64,000 nt of DNA from Pseudomonas viridiflava (lineage in GTDB: Bacteria > Pseudomonadota > Gammaproteobacteria > Pseudomonadales > Pseudomonadaceae). A model generated the notes under the pieces. It did no database searches, was not told the origin of the DNA, and saw only the letters and a program-made list of their open reading frames with translations. This document shows positions 53,640 through 62,944 of the stretch, in pieces. The stretch is from NCBI RefSeq assembly GCF_900602065.1, contig NZ_UWFN01000043.1, positions 95,958-159,957 on the forward strand, in the 5' to 3' direction. Both the position numbers and the translations under genes were made by a program. Positions within the stretch are counted from its first letter, which is position 1, and every line of letters begins with the position of its first letter.

Positions 53640-55006
53640 GACGACGTCTCCACACCAAATGGCAACGGTTTGATGGGGGCCTGCCCGCGCAGCCGACCGA
53701 TGCTTTGCAGGTCTCGGCCACTGCACTGCGCGACGATTTCCGTTGCCGCCAGCCCGCACATCCGGCCCTGGCAACGGCCCATGCCGACCCGGCACATGGC
53801 TTTGACCCGGTTGATCTCCCAATGGCCTTCGTCGACCACGGTACGGATATCGCCTGCACTGATTTCCTCACAGCGACAGATGATCGTTTCGTCCGGGACT
53901 TTCTTGGCCCAGTCAGCGGGGAAGGGGAATGCAGTTTCCAGCCCATGACGAAAGCGCTTGATCTGCTCCAGCATGTTCTTCAAGTGTTCGCTGCGGGCTT
54001 TGTCGACGACCAGGCCGCTGTCCTCCAGCAGTGTGAGGGCGGCCAGTTCGCCGGCCATTTCTGCAGCGTCAGCACCCATGATGCCCGCGCCGTCACCGGC
54101 CAGATAAACGCCTGCGACAGTGCTGCGCCCGGCGTCGTCACGCGTGGGCAGCCACGCACGATTGAGCTCGCTCCACTGAAACTCGCAGCCGAGCAGGTCA
54201 GCCAGCTGCGTTTCACTGCGCAGCGCGTGGGCGAAGGCCACGGAATCGCACTCCAGTTGTTGCACTGCGCCGCTGCCTTGCCACTGCACGCTGTTGACGC
54301 GCTTGTCGCCTTCGACACGTTGCAAGGTCGCGCCCTGATGCACGGCAATGCCATGGGCCGTCAGCCAGGCGCGGTAGTACAACCCTTTAGCGAGGGTCAG
54401 CGGCTGCCCGAGCAGTGCGGGCAATGCCCGGCACTGGGCGGAAAAGGGCGCGCTGTCCAGGACGGCGACAACGTCGGCCCCGGCCTTGGCGTATTGGTAA
54501 GCGACCAGATACAAGAGCGGACCGCTCCCGGCAAACACCACTTTTTCGCCGATGGCGCAGCCCTGATATTTCAAAGCGATCTGTGCCGCGCCCAGGCTGT
54601 ACACGCCCGGCAACGTCCAGCCGGGTACCGGCAAGATGCGGTCGGTTGCGCCGGTGGCGATGATCAGTCGGCTGTAATCGATGTACCCCGCGCGGTTTTC
54701 CTGCAAGGTGTCGAGCCTCTGTTCTTCGGCGTTCCACACCAGTGTTTGTGGGCGATAGTCGATGTGCTTCGCCAGTTCGTCGAGGGTCTGATGCACGGCG
54801 ACGGCCTTGCCCGCCTCAAAGCCATACAGTGCTTTAGGTTCGCGTCGGAAGTTCTCGGGCTGACGTCGATATATTTGCCCGCCGCCCCGCAGGCCCTCGT
54901 CCAGCAAACACGCTTTTACGCCATAAGCGTGCAAGGTTTGCGCAGCGCGAATGCCTGCAGGACCCGCACCGACGATCACCACTGATTGCGCGGTATCCGT
55001 ACTCAT
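53636..55006 (-). CDS. NAD/FAD oxidoreductase with BFD-type [2Fe-2S] tail (opine-oxidase A/HcnB-like subunit)
   Basis: 456 residues. Two dinucleotide-binding motifs: VIVGAGPAGIRAAQTLHAYG (10-29) and 'KVVFAGSGPLLYLVAYQYAKAG' near the middle. The C-terminal part has the cysteine pattern of BFD-like domains: IICRCEEIS ... MCRVGMGRCQGRMCG, which binds [2Fe-2S] in opine and D-hydroxyproline oxidases. It passes electrons between the DAO subunit and the chain. It overlaps both the ferredoxin-like gene (4 bases) and the DAO gene (4 bases). Confidence 0.92.
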   Translation of the reverse strand: MSTDTAQSVVIVGAGPAGIRAAQTLHAYGVKACLLDEGLRGGGQIYRRQPENFRREPKALYGFEAGKAVAVHQTLDELAKHIDYRPQTLVWNAEEQRLDTLQENRAGYIDYSRLIIATGATDRILPVPGWTLPGVYSLGAAQIALKYQGCAIGEKVVFAGSGPLLYLVAYQYAKAGADVVAVLDSAPFSAQCRALPALLGQPLTLAKGLYYRAWLTAHGIAVHQGATLQRVEGDKRVNSVQWQGSGAVQQLECDSVAFAHALRSETQLADLLGCEFQWSELNRAWLPTRDDAGRSTVAGVYLAGDGAGIMGADAAEMAGELAALTLLEDSGLVVDKARSEHLKNMLEQIKRFRHGLETAFPFPADWAKKVPDETIICRCEEISAGDIRTVVDEGHWEINRVKAMCRVGMGRCQGRMCGLAATEIVAQCSGRDLQSIGRLRGQAPIKPLPFGVETSS

Positions 55007-55293
55007 AGCTGCCGTCCCGGATCACGGCTGACGACCTGGCCATTTTCAAGCAATGTCGAGCAGGCGCGTACCCGGCGACCATCGCCCAGGCGCACCCAGC
55101 AATCCTGACACGCGCCCATCATGCAGAAACCGGCGCGAGGCTCGGCACTGAAGTCGCTGCCGCGCAGGTGTTCGCTGCTGGTCAACACCGCCGTGAGTAG
55201 GGTGTCGCCCTGCAAGCCGCTGGCAGGCTGGCCGTCGAGGGTGAAGGCCAGCGCCGGACGGTCGTGTTCGACCAAACGTTTGAGCAATGCCAT
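55003..55293 (-). CDS. Small (2Fe-2S)-binding protein (opine-oxidase C/HcnA-like subunit)
   Basis: 96 residues, plant-type ferredoxin-like domain: the cysteine set C-x4-C-x2-C (GFCMMGACQDCWVRL) and a distal Cys in VRACSTLLENG. Small subunits of this size complete the three-part heteromeric oxidases (hydrogen cyanide synthase HcnA, opine oxidases). ATG 55293 follows GGAG. It starts the oxidase half of the operon, 24 bases after the PotC-like permease gene. Confidence 0.92.
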   Translation of the reverse strand: MALLKRLVEHDRPALAFTLDGQPASGLQGDTLLTAVLTSSEHLRGSDFSAEPRAGFCMMGACQDCWVRLGDGRRVRACSTLLENGQVVSRDPGRQL

Positions 55294-55317
55294 GAGGTTC
55301 GCGCTCCAGGCCTCGAA

Positions 55318-56112
55318 TTAATGTTTGCCGACCAGCACCCGATCCAGGCCATACACCCGGTCGAGGATGATCATGGTGGCGGCGGTCAGGGCGATAACCA
55401 GCGCGGAAACGGCGGCCATCATCGGGTCGATGGACTCCGTGGCGTAGACATACATGCGCACCGGCAGGGTCTGTGTAGACGGCGAGGTGACGAAGATCGA
55501 CAGCGTGACTTCGTCGAAGCTATTGATGAAGGCCAGCAACCAGCCACCGGCCACGCCGGGCAGAATCATCGGCAAGGTGATTTTGCGGAACAGCGTGAAG
55601 CGGCTGGCGCCCAGTGACTCAGCGGCCTGTTCGGCGCTGCGGTCGATACCGATGGCTGCGGCGATCACCAGGCGCAAGACATACGGCGTAATGATCACCA
55701 CGTGGGCGAGGGTCAGCCAGAAGAAGCTGCCGTTGACGCCCATCAGGGCAAAGAGGCGCAGCATCGCCACGCCCAAGACCAGATGCGGAATGATGATCGG
55801 CGAGAGGAACAATCCATTGAGAAAATTGCGCCCCGGAAACTGGTGACGGGTGATCGCCAGTGCTGCGGGTACGGCAATAATCGTCGCCAGTGTGGCGGCG
55901 ACAAAGGCCAGAATCAGGCTGTTGTAGAACGAATCGATGAAGTCGGCGCGCTCGAAAATCGCCCGGAACCAGCGCAGGGAAAAGCCTGAAGTCGGCAGGC
56001 TGAGGGTGTTCTCCGGTGTAAACGCGACCAGACAGACCACCACCAGCGGCGCGAGCATGAACACCACGACCAGGGCGTGAAACGACAGGGCCAAAGGACC
56101 GTTTTTAGACAT
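55318..56112 (-). CDS. ABC transporter permease, PotC-like
   Basis: 264 residues with six membrane helices. The EAA loop is 'QAAESLGASRFTLFRKITLPMILPGVAGGWLLAFINSFDE'. The fold and length match PotC of the spermidine/putrescine importer. It ends 24 bases before the ferredoxin-like gene and starts 3 bases after the stop of the PotB-like gene. Confidence 0.93.
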   Translation of the reverse strand: MSKNGPLALSFHALVVVFMLAPLVVVCLVAFTPENTLSLPTSGFSLRWFRAIFERADFIDSFYNSLILAFVAATLATIIAVPAALAITRHQFPGRNFLNGLFLSPIIIPHLVLGVAMLRLFALMGVNGSFFWLTLAHVVIITPYVLRLVIAAAIGIDRSAEQAAESLGASRFTLFRKITLPMILPGVAGGWLLAFINSFDEVTLSIFVTSPSTQTLPVRMYVYATESIDPMMAAVSALVIALTAATMIILDRVYGLDRVLVGKH

Positions 56113-56115
56113 GGC

Positions 56116-56988
56116 TCATTCCCCCAGGGTTTTCTTGTAGCGGCCTTCGACCATGCGGTTCCAGGACAACATGACCAACAGGTTGACCAGCAACAGCGCT
56201 ACGGCAATGGTCGCGCCCATGGGCCAGTTCAGCTCCGAGAGGTATTGGTCGTAGACCACCGTGGCGACCATTTTCAGGCGGCGTCCGCCGAGCAGGCCGG
56301 GGATGGCGAAAGAACTGGCCGACAAGCCAAACACAATCAATGTGCCGGACAACACGCCAGGCATGACCTGAGGCAAAACCACCAAGCGCATCACTTTGGC
56401 CTGACTGGCGCCTAGGGACAGAGCGGCCTGTTCAGCAGCCGGGTCGAGCTTCTGCAGTGAGGTCCAGATCGGAATGATCATGAACGGCAGCATCACGTGC
56501 ACCAGTGCAATGATCACCGCGAAAGGGGTGTAGAGCATCTTGATCGGTTGGCCGCCCAGCGCTTGTATGCCCTGATTGATCAGGCCATCGGCGCCGAGCA
56601 ACAGGCTCCAGCCGAAGGCGCGAACCACCACGGAAATCAGCAGCGGTGTGAGGATCAGAATCAGAAAGATCGAACGCCAGGGCGTGCCCATGCGGCTCAG
56701 GATATAGGCCTCGGGGACGCCGATGACCACGCAGAGCAGGGTCACCAGTGCACTGATCCAGAAGGTGCGCAGGAAGATTTCGTAGAAGTACGAATCGGTC
56801 AGTACTTCGCCATAGTTGGCCAGGGTGTAAGAATCGCTTTTGACCCCGACTTCATAGTCGAAGACGTTGAACGACAGGATCAGGGTCAATGCCAGCGGGA
56901 CCAGCAACAAGCAGGTGAACATCACCAGCGCCGGTGCCGAGAGTAGGTAACCGCGGCCACCTCGGCGCATATCACTGAGCAGGCTCAT
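56116..56988 (-). CDS. ABC transporter permease, PotB-like
   Basis: 290 residues with six membrane helices, first at about 15-37 ('YLLSAPALVMFTCLLLVPLALTLILSF'). EAA loop 'EQAALSLGASQAKVMRLVVLPQVMPGVLSGTLIVF'. ATG 56988 overlaps the stop of the ATPase gene by 4 bases (ATGA). It pairs with the PotC-like permease to form the channel. Confidence 0.93.
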   Translation of the reverse strand: MSLLSDMRRGGRGYLLSAPALVMFTCLLLVPLALTLILSFNVFDYEVGVKSDSYTLANYGEVLTDSYFYEIFLRTFWISALVTLLCVVIGVPEAYILSRMGTPWRSIFLILILTPLLISVVVRAFGWSLLLGADGLINQGIQALGGQPIKMLYTPFAVIIALVHVMLPFMIIPIWTSLQKLDPAAEQAALSLGASQAKVMRLVVLPQVMPGVLSGTLIVFGLSASSFAIPGLLGGRRLKMVATVVYDQYLSELNWPMGATIAVALLLVNLLVMLSWNRMVEGRYKKTLGE

Positions 56989-58013
56989 GGGTGCACCTCG
57001 TCGGCGTCCAGTACGCGCAGCAATCCGGCTTGCCAGTCCATGCCCACTGCGGTGCCTTCTTCCATCGGCGCGTCGCCGTCGTTGCGACGGACCACGGTCA
57101 ACTCGCCGATGGCGGTTTCGATGCGATACAGCCATTGGCTGCCGAGGAAGTAGCGGGTGACGACCTTGCCTTGCAAGCGCCCGGTACCTGCGGCGACCAG
57201 ATCGATCTTTTCCGGGCGCAAGCTCAAGGTCAGCGCGCCGTCGCCAGGCACCTGGCGCACTTGCGCAGCACCTTCGCTGTCCAGATCACCGGGCAGCATG
57301 TTGGCCTTGCCAACAAAGCCGGAAATGAACCGGGTGCGCGGGTGTTCGTAGAGCTTGTAGGGTTCGTCGATCTGGGTGATGCGCCCGGCCTGCATGACCA
57401 CCACGCGGTCGCTGATCGACAGCGCCTCCGCCTGATCGTGAGTCACCATCAAGGTGGTAATGCCGACTTCGCGCTGAATACGACGAATCTCGAACTGCAT
57501 CTCTTCACGCAAGTTGGCGTCGAGGTTGGACAGCGGCTCATCGAGTAGCAATACCGGTGGCTCAATCACCAGCGCCCGCGCCAGGGCAACCCGTTGCCGT
57601 TGCCCGCCCGACAGCTCACGTGGGTAGCGCTGTGCATGTTGGCTCAGACGTACCAGTTCCAGCACGGTTGCCACGCGGCGCTGAATATCTGCGGCCTGTA
57701 CTTTACGCATGCGCAGGCCAAAGGCGACGTTGTCGGCAACGCTCATGTGCGGGAAGAGGGCGTAACTCTGGAACACCACTCCCAAACCGCGGCTGCTGGG
57801 TTTGGCATGAGTGATATCGCGGCCATCAAGGACGATACGTCCGTCACTGACCTCAACGAAGCCGGCGATCATTTGCAGGGTAGTGGTCTTGCCGCAGCCG
57901 GAGGGGCCCAGCAGAGAAACGAATTCGCCTTTCTCCACCGCCAGATTCGTGGCGACCACGGCGTCGATACTGCCGTAGCGTTTGGAGAGACCTTCAAGCT
58001 GCAAAAAAGCCAT
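56985..58013 (-). CDS. ABC transporter ATP-binding protein, PotA-like
   Basis: 342 residues. Walker A LLGPSGCGKTTTLQMIAG (about 34-51), signature ELSGGQRQRVALARAL, Walker B '[13 protein letters not shown]', switch His in 'MVTHDQAEAL'. A C-terminal TOBE domain (about 275-342) is typical of PotA/spermidine ATPases. ATG 58013 is chosen because the sequence from AFLQLEGLSKRYGS is the conserved start; ATG 58037 is possible. First gene of the seven-gene operon, divergent from the IclR regulator. Confidence 0.93.
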   Translation of the reverse strand: MAFLQLEGLSKRYGSIDAVVATNLAVEKGEFVSLLGPSGCGKTTTLQMIAGFVEVSDGRIVLDGRDITHAKPSSRGLGVVFQSYALFPHMSVADNVAFGLRMRKVQAADIQRRVATVLELVRLSQHAQRYPRELSGGQRQRVALARALVIEPPVLLLDEPLSNLDANLREEMQFEIRRIQREVGITTLMVTHDQAEALSISDRVVVMQAGRITQIDEPYKLYEHPRTRFISGFVGKANMLPGDLDSEGAAQVRQVPGDGALTLSLRPEKIDLVAAGTGRLQGKVVTRYFLGSQWLYRIETAIGELTVVRRNDGDAPMEEGTAVGMDWQAGLLRVLDADEVHP

Positions 58014-58262
58014 AGCTGCGTTCCACCTTTTCATCACGCACAGCGTTGCGGTGCGTTTTTGTTATGGGCAGATGCGAAATGAAATCTTGCAGTTGCTGTG
58101 GACGTTGGTGCTCGCTCTGAGTCGGCTACCAGGTTTTGTTCAAATCGCCCTGTGGACTGAGATTAAGACGAAGACTAGGATGGGCGAAAGGATGAATTTC
58201 ACTGGATGGTATATTTCTTTCAGTTCTTTCGTTCAATGAATTAGTTATTGATAAGTGATCAT

Positions 58263-59099
58263 ATGAATTCCACTGAGCGGAATGAAAATCCCAAGGATAC
58301 CGGCGTCGGGGCAGTATCGCGGCTGTTTGCAGTGCTCCGCTGCCTGGGTGATTGCTCCGAGGATGGCGAGCGCGTTACTCAACTCGCCCAGCAAGTCGGC
58401 CTCTCGCAACCCACGACTCACCGTCTGCTGCGCAGCCTCATGGATGAAGGCATGGTCGAGCAGGATCAGCGCAGTAAGCGCTATCGCCTGAGCATCGAGT
58501 TCTTCGCCCTGGCCGCTAAGGCAGGCAAGACCAGCAATCTGCGCGACGTGGTGCGCCCGAGCATGCTGCGCCTGTCGGCCTCTTTGGGGGATTCGCTGTT
58601 CCTGCTGGCCCGCAGTGGTTTCGATGCCGTTTGCCTGGATCGCAGCGAGGGCCCTTATCCGATACGCACCTTCACCGGCGACATCGGTGGCCGGGTTGCA
58701 TTGGGCGTGGGGCAGGGCAGCCTGGCGATTCTCGCCTATCTGCCAGAAGAAGAGCGCGACACGGTGATCCGCTATAACCTGCCACGCCTGAAGGATTTTC
58801 ACCTTTACGACGAAGTATTCCTGCGCTCAGAAGTGGAAAACGTCCGCCGCCTCGGCTACGCCGCCCGCAACACCGGCGCACTGCCGGGCATGGCGGGTCT
58901 CGCGGTACCGATCTTCGACCGTGAAGGGCGCTCGGTCGCCGCCCTCAGCGTCGCCACCATCAGCGACCGCCTCGGCCCCGACCGTTTATTGACCGTGGTG
59001 GAATTGCTCAAGCGTGAAGCAGCGGTTATCAGCGCCAGGATCAACCCGTTTGACCCGACATTGCGACGGCCCAGTCAGGTGTTTGGGCAGGTTGATTGA
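58263..59099 (+). CDS. IclR-family transcriptional regulator
   Basis: 278 residues. N-terminal winged helix ('AVSRLFAVLRCLGDCSEDGERVTQLAQQVGLSQPTTHRLLRSLMDEGMVEQD') and C-terminal ligand domain (about 90-270) with 'GVGQGSLAILAYLPEEERDTVI' and 'GLAVPIFDREGRSVAALSVATI'. It lies opposite the importer-oxidase operon with about 249 bases between, so it is the probable local regulator. The frame's first possible start is TTG 58248; ATG 58263 is preferred, though its ribosome site is weak. Effector unknown. Confidence 0.9.
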   Translation: MNSTERNENPKDTGVGAVSRLFAVLRCLGDCSEDGERVTQLAQQVGLSQPTTHRLLRSLMDEGMVEQDQRSKRYRLSIEFFALAAKAGKTSNLRDVVRPSMLRLSASLGDSLFLLARSGFDAVCLDRSEGPYPIRTFTGDIGGRVALGVGQGSLAILAYLPEEERDTVIRYNLPRLKDFHLYDEVFLRSEVENVRRLGYAARNTGALPGMAGLAVPIFDREGRSVAALSVATISDRLGPDRLLTVVELLKREAAVISARINPFDPTLRRPSQVFGQVD

Positions 59100-59471
59100 T
59101 TCGCTCGCTTCGTAGCCTTCGGCAGCTCCTGCGAGTTATCTGTTTGCTGCGGGACGTGCGCCGGACCCGGCTTCCCGGATAAATCCGCTCCCACGTCATC
59201 CGCATTCCTGTAGGAGCTGCCGAAGGCTGCGAAGCATTTATCCTGACACACCGCCATCGCAGCCTTCGGCAGCTCCTACAAATTGTCTGTTTGCTACGCG
59301 ACGTACGCCGGACCCGGTAGGGCCGAATTCATTCGGGAAAGCAGTATGTCTGCTGCTGCAGTTGCATGGAATGTACCGTCCCTTTCCCGGATGAAGTCGG
59401 TCCCACGTCACATTCCTGTAAGAGCTGTTGCTGCGCGACAAGTAGCTGAATGTATGCCTGACTTCCAGTTC
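59100..59471. repeat. Cluster of REP elements and half-elements
   Basis: A dense repeat patch between the IclR gene and the end of tssM. It contains a lone right arm GTAGCCTTCGGCAGCTCCTG (59117), then GGCTTCCCGGATAAATCCG (59168), a full REP (59209-59280, arms TGTAGGAGCTGCCGAAGG...), and an imperfect pair CCGAATTCATTCGGGAAAG (59323-59341) facing CTTTCCCGGATGAAGTCGG (59382-59400). No gene fits here. Confidence 0.85.
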
Positions 59472-62400
59472 TCAAAGCACTGCCGGAAGCTTGAATGCCC
59501 GTAAATCGCCCATCTCAAACGGGTTCGGCGAGCGCTGGCTCATCAGCAAGTAATTCACTCTGCGTTCTTCCAGGTTGGCCTTGAGCATCAGTACGTCGCG
59601 GCCACTGTGGTGCTCGGTTTCCATGCGTTCAACCAGGCGGAACAGTGACCACGGTCCCGTGTTTTCCTGATAGCCCACACGACGGCCACTCGTGTGTTCG
59701 ACGATCAGACTGGCGCTGCTGTTATCACCTTCGGCGGGCCATTGCAGGGCGAGGGGTACGATGGGGCCGTGACGATACTCGAGTTGTTTATCGCCAAACT
59801 GAAAGTCGGCGCGGCTCAGGTTTTGATCGAGCGACCAGGGCTCCAGGCGAAATTTGAAATGCGGTCGTTCCGGGTCTTCGTTGAAGAAGCTGCGGCGAAT
59901 GGTCTGAACACGGCCCAACTGACTAAGCGTATTGATGGATATCGGCAAGGTACGGCCATCCACGCTGCGCAATCGGTACTGCGTACTGTCGCTTTTGATA
60001 AATGGCTTCAGGTAAGCATCAAAGAACTTTTCGGCAAGCCCCTGTGCCTTGAAGAACTCACGGAAATCAGCCATGGCGACATCGCTTTCGCTGGTAGCGA
60101 TGAACGGGTACCGCTTGGCGATAGCCTTTTCATAGACGCTGTAAAGCTCGCTTTGGTAGCGCTGGTTGATGTGAGCGTAGGTGTCATCCAGCAGCACGCG
60201 CCAGCTGTCATCGGCAATCGCGCCTAGCCAGCCACTCAGCGGCTGCGGCAGACGAGACGTTGAACTGCGCACTATGCCGATACCATCCAGCTGGGCACCC
60301 ATGCGCGATTTGGCGAGTTCGAACGCAGCCTGTTCCGGGTGGCTAGAGCGTGCCACCGTGGCTAATTGTGAATGCAGGGTGTTCAACGCTTGTAGTGCTG
60401 CGGTGAGTTCAAGTGTCGGGTTGTTGTCGTCATCCAGTAATTGATGCATCGCTTCAAATCGACGCTGCAATGCCATTTTTCCGTTGTTCGGCAACGGCTC
60501 CGGCAATGCAGCTTTTGCTAACGTCGTTAAGGTTTTCGCATCCGCTTGAGCTGGCTCATTAGCGTCTGCTTTTGGCGCTTCAAACCGGGTGTTCGCTCGC
60601 ACTTCCACCAGCAACTGTATAAGCGGCGAGTTCGCAGCCGTCAGCCGTGAAGCCAGCTCCGCGCCTTCTCCCGCGTTACTCAGTGGAACCAGCGCAACCT
60701 GACTGATTGCCCGGCTCCAGTGGTCGGCATAGTCGCGCAAGTAAAGTTGCTCCAGTTCAACCATCAGCGCCTGTGTATCGCCGAGGCCAAGCTGATTGTC
60801 TTCACCCATTACCCAATCGTCTCGCGAGCTTTCCTGAATCAGTAACATGCCTTGCAGCAGAAAATGATGCTGATAGCTTTTCTTCGTGTAGAAACCCGGA
60901 ATCGCCTGAGTGTCAGCACTGAACACAACGCCATAGGGATCTATCTGTCGATTCAAATGGTACTCAGGCAAGTGTCGGTTTTTCTCTTTCAGGGCCTGAT
61001 AGGTCAGCTCCGCCACGGGAGTATTACTCAGTGCCAGCCGGGCCTGTTCGATCAGGGCTGTGTCGAGCGATATTCGCACTGGCCGCTGGAGCAGGCGCGA
61101 AAGGTGATTGCCGAGTTGCCGCTGATCGTTGGGTGTCGCGGCGTAACTCGCACGCCATTCATGGCTAATGCGTGCATTCATGAAATCAGCATCGCGGCGC
61201 TCTAAGTCATCAAGCATCAAATAAGCTCGAAGGCTGTTACCCAGTTGTTCACGGTTGTTCAAGTCCCCACGCAGCCGGTTTGCCAATTGCGTAGCGATGC
61301 GCGGCAGTAACTGGCTTTTCAGTTCGTGATGATAGGCGTCGATCAGGGCAGGCAGAGTGGCGTCCTGCTGATCAAGCATTTGCAGGCTGGACGCTGGCTT
61401 TGCGAACAACGCTAGCGCGGCGTGGCTGCGTTCAAGTCGAGGCAGCGTTGCAAACGCTTCATTTGCCGGGCCTGGCGTCAGGCGATCCAGCGCCAGTTGC
61501 TCGCCCAGTCGGTTCAGGCTCGTGAGGCGCTCGCTGTTTTCAGCAAAGTTTTTCGCCCACATGGTAGTCACCGTCCCCAGACAGGCCAGCGCTGCGCCGC
61601 ACATTGCCAGTTGCCGCCAGCGGAGTCTGCGAATGTGCTTTTGATGCAGCACTGCCAGCCCCGTCTCAGCAAAGATAATCTGGTTGAACAGGTCGTGAAT
61701 GAAGCGCGTCGGGCCGTGCATTTTTCCGGTTTTGCGCGTGCCGCGAGGTGTCGCTTTATCGGTGCCCTCGGTTGACGTAGTGACCGAGGTCTTTGCCTGG
61801 AATATATGGGGCGCACTGGTCAGGTAGACGCCGCGTAGCGGATTGCCCGGCTGAAAGCGATTGCCGCTGAACGCTTTGTCCATGAAGCCCGCCAACGGCG
61901 CTACGATCATGGCGAGCTGCCGAGGAAAATCCAGAACTTGGGCAACACGTTTGGCCTGGCTTTCACTGCTCGTGCGCTTGATGATCTGGCTGCCGATATG
62001 GCTCAGCAATTCATCGAACTTCAGCCTCAGCACTTTTGCGTCCAGGCTTTCTGCAACGCCGAAACTGACCCCAAGCGGCTGCCTGTTCTGCGCCGGGTCA
62101 GCATCGTTATAAAAACAGTCGAAGCCACGAACCTGGTCGGCTTTGCTGACCACCAGGTAAACAGGCGATTGGCTGTGTAGACGCTGATGAATTTCCTCAA
62201 GACGGCTGCGGACGTGATCGGCCAGTTGATCAAGAGGGTGCTGATCCTCGGCCAGCAGCAGATCGACCGGCAGGTTGATAACCACGCCATTGAGCGGTTT
62301 GCTGCGACGATGCCGGGCAATCAGTTTCAAAAGGGTCTGCCAGCCACTGGCGTTGGCATTATCGTCTTGAGTCAGATAGCCCCCGCAGACGTCCAGCACG

Positions 62401-62933
62401 GCACCTTGCTCGGCGAAATACCAGTCACAATCAGCGGTCGGCGCGGGTGGTGCGATGTCTTTGTTCTGGCGCGCATTGAGCGGCAGGTTCAGGCCCGAGT
62501 ATTCGAGCAGGCTGGTTTTGCCGCTGCCTTGGGGGCCAAGCAACAAGTACCAGGGCAACCCCATGCGCCAGCGTTCACTACGACCACGGTACAAACGCGC
62601 ACGGGACAACGTGAGTTGTGCTTGCTTGAAGCGCAGACGCAACCCTTTGTGGTCAGGTTGGGTGGCTGGCTTTTCCGGCGCGTTGTCAGTTGCTGATACG
62701 CCGGTGTGCAGAACTGGTTTCCCGTCGCTGAAAACTACAAACAGCCCCCAGGCCAATGCCAGTATCAACAGGGTTACCAAGCGCGCAGAGGCATCGGCCA
62801 GCGGTCGGTACTCGTCAACACCTATGCGTGGGCCGACAAACCAGATCAGCAGCCCGCCCCCCATAAGCAACAGCAAGCTCCAGACCCAGGCGCGACGGAG
62901 CACGCCTCCCAGTGTGGTGAAGAAGGTTTTCAT
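59472..62933 (-). CDS. tssM: TssM (IcmF): type VI secretion inner-membrane protein
   Basis: 1153 residues. Two N-terminal membrane helices (about 16-33 and 52-68), a cytoplasmic P-loop domain with Walker A LLLGPQGSGKTSLL (about 131-144), a third membrane helix near 435-455 ('LAMCGAALACLGTVTTMWA'), and a long periplasmic region ending in the IcmF C-terminal domain. TssM spans the envelope and links TssL to the outer-membrane lipoprotein TssJ in the T6SS membrane complex. ATG 62933 is preferred; the TTG at 62948 overlapping the tssL stop is possible. It is the last gene of its operon. Confidence 0.93.
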   Translation of the reverse strand: MKTFFTTLGGVLRRAWVWSLLLLMGGGLLIWFVGPRIGVDEYRPLADASARLVTLLILALAWGLFVVFSDGKPVLHTGVSATDNAPEKPATQPDHKGLRLRFKQAQLTLSRARLYRGRSERWRMGLPWYLLLGPQGSGKTSLLEYSGLNLPLNARQNKDIAPPAPTADCDWYFAEQGAVLDVCGGYLTQDDNANASGWQTLLKLIARHRRSKPLNGVVINLPVDLLLAEDQHPLDQLADHVRSRLEEIHQRLHSQSPVYLVVSKADQVRGFDCFYNDADPAQNRQPLGVSFGVAESLDAKVLRLKFDELLSHIGSQIIKRTSSESQAKRVAQVLDFPRQLAMIVAPLAGFMDKAFSGNRFQPGNPLRGVYLTSAPHIFQAKTSVTTSTEGTDKATPRGTRKTGKMHGPTRFIHDLFNQIIFAETGLAVLHQKHIRRLRWRQLAMCGAALACLGTVTTMWAKNFAENSERLTSLNRLGEQLALDRLTPGPANEAFATLPRLERSHAALALFAKPASSLQMLDQQDATLPALIDAYHHELKSQLLPRIATQLANRLRGDLNNREQLGNSLRAYLMLDDLERRDADFMNARISHEWRASYAATPNDQRQLGNHLSRLLQRPVRISLDTALIEQARLALSNTPVAELTYQALKEKNRHLPEYHLNRQIDPYGVVFSADTQAIPGFYTKKSYQHHFLLQGMLLIQESSRDDWVMGEDNQLGLGDTQALMVELEQLYLRDYADHWSRAISQVALVPLSNAGEGAELASRLTAANSPLIQLLVEVRANTRFEAPKADANEPAQADAKTLTTLAKAALPEPLPNNGKMALQRRFEAMHQLLDDDNNPTLELTAALQALNTLHSQLATVARSSHPEQAAFELAKSRMGAQLDGIGIVRSSTSRLPQPLSGWLGAIADDSWRVLLDDTYAHINQRYQSELYSVYEKAIAKRYPFIATSESDVAMADFREFFKAQGLAEKFFDAYLKPFIKSDSTQYRLRSVDGRTLPISINTLSQLGRVQTIRRSFFNEDPERPHFKFRLEPWSLDQNLSRADFQFGDKQLEYRHGPIVPLALQWPAEGDNSSASLIVEHTSGRRVGYQENTGPWSLFRLVERMETEHHSGRDVLMLKANLEERRVNYLLMSQRSPNPFEMGDLRAFKLPAVL

Positions 62934-62944
62934 CGTGCTCAATC

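Noticed and set aside
53705..54985. A 426-codon plus-strand frame opposite the FAD/BFD oxidoreductase.
   Set aside because: Same reason: the minus-strand protein has clear motifs and overlapping operon neighbours, while the antisense product looks like low-order sequence.
58079..58239. Short plus-strand frame upstream of the IclR gene.
   Set aside because: No ribosome site, no conserved pattern, and it covers the expected divergent promoter region.
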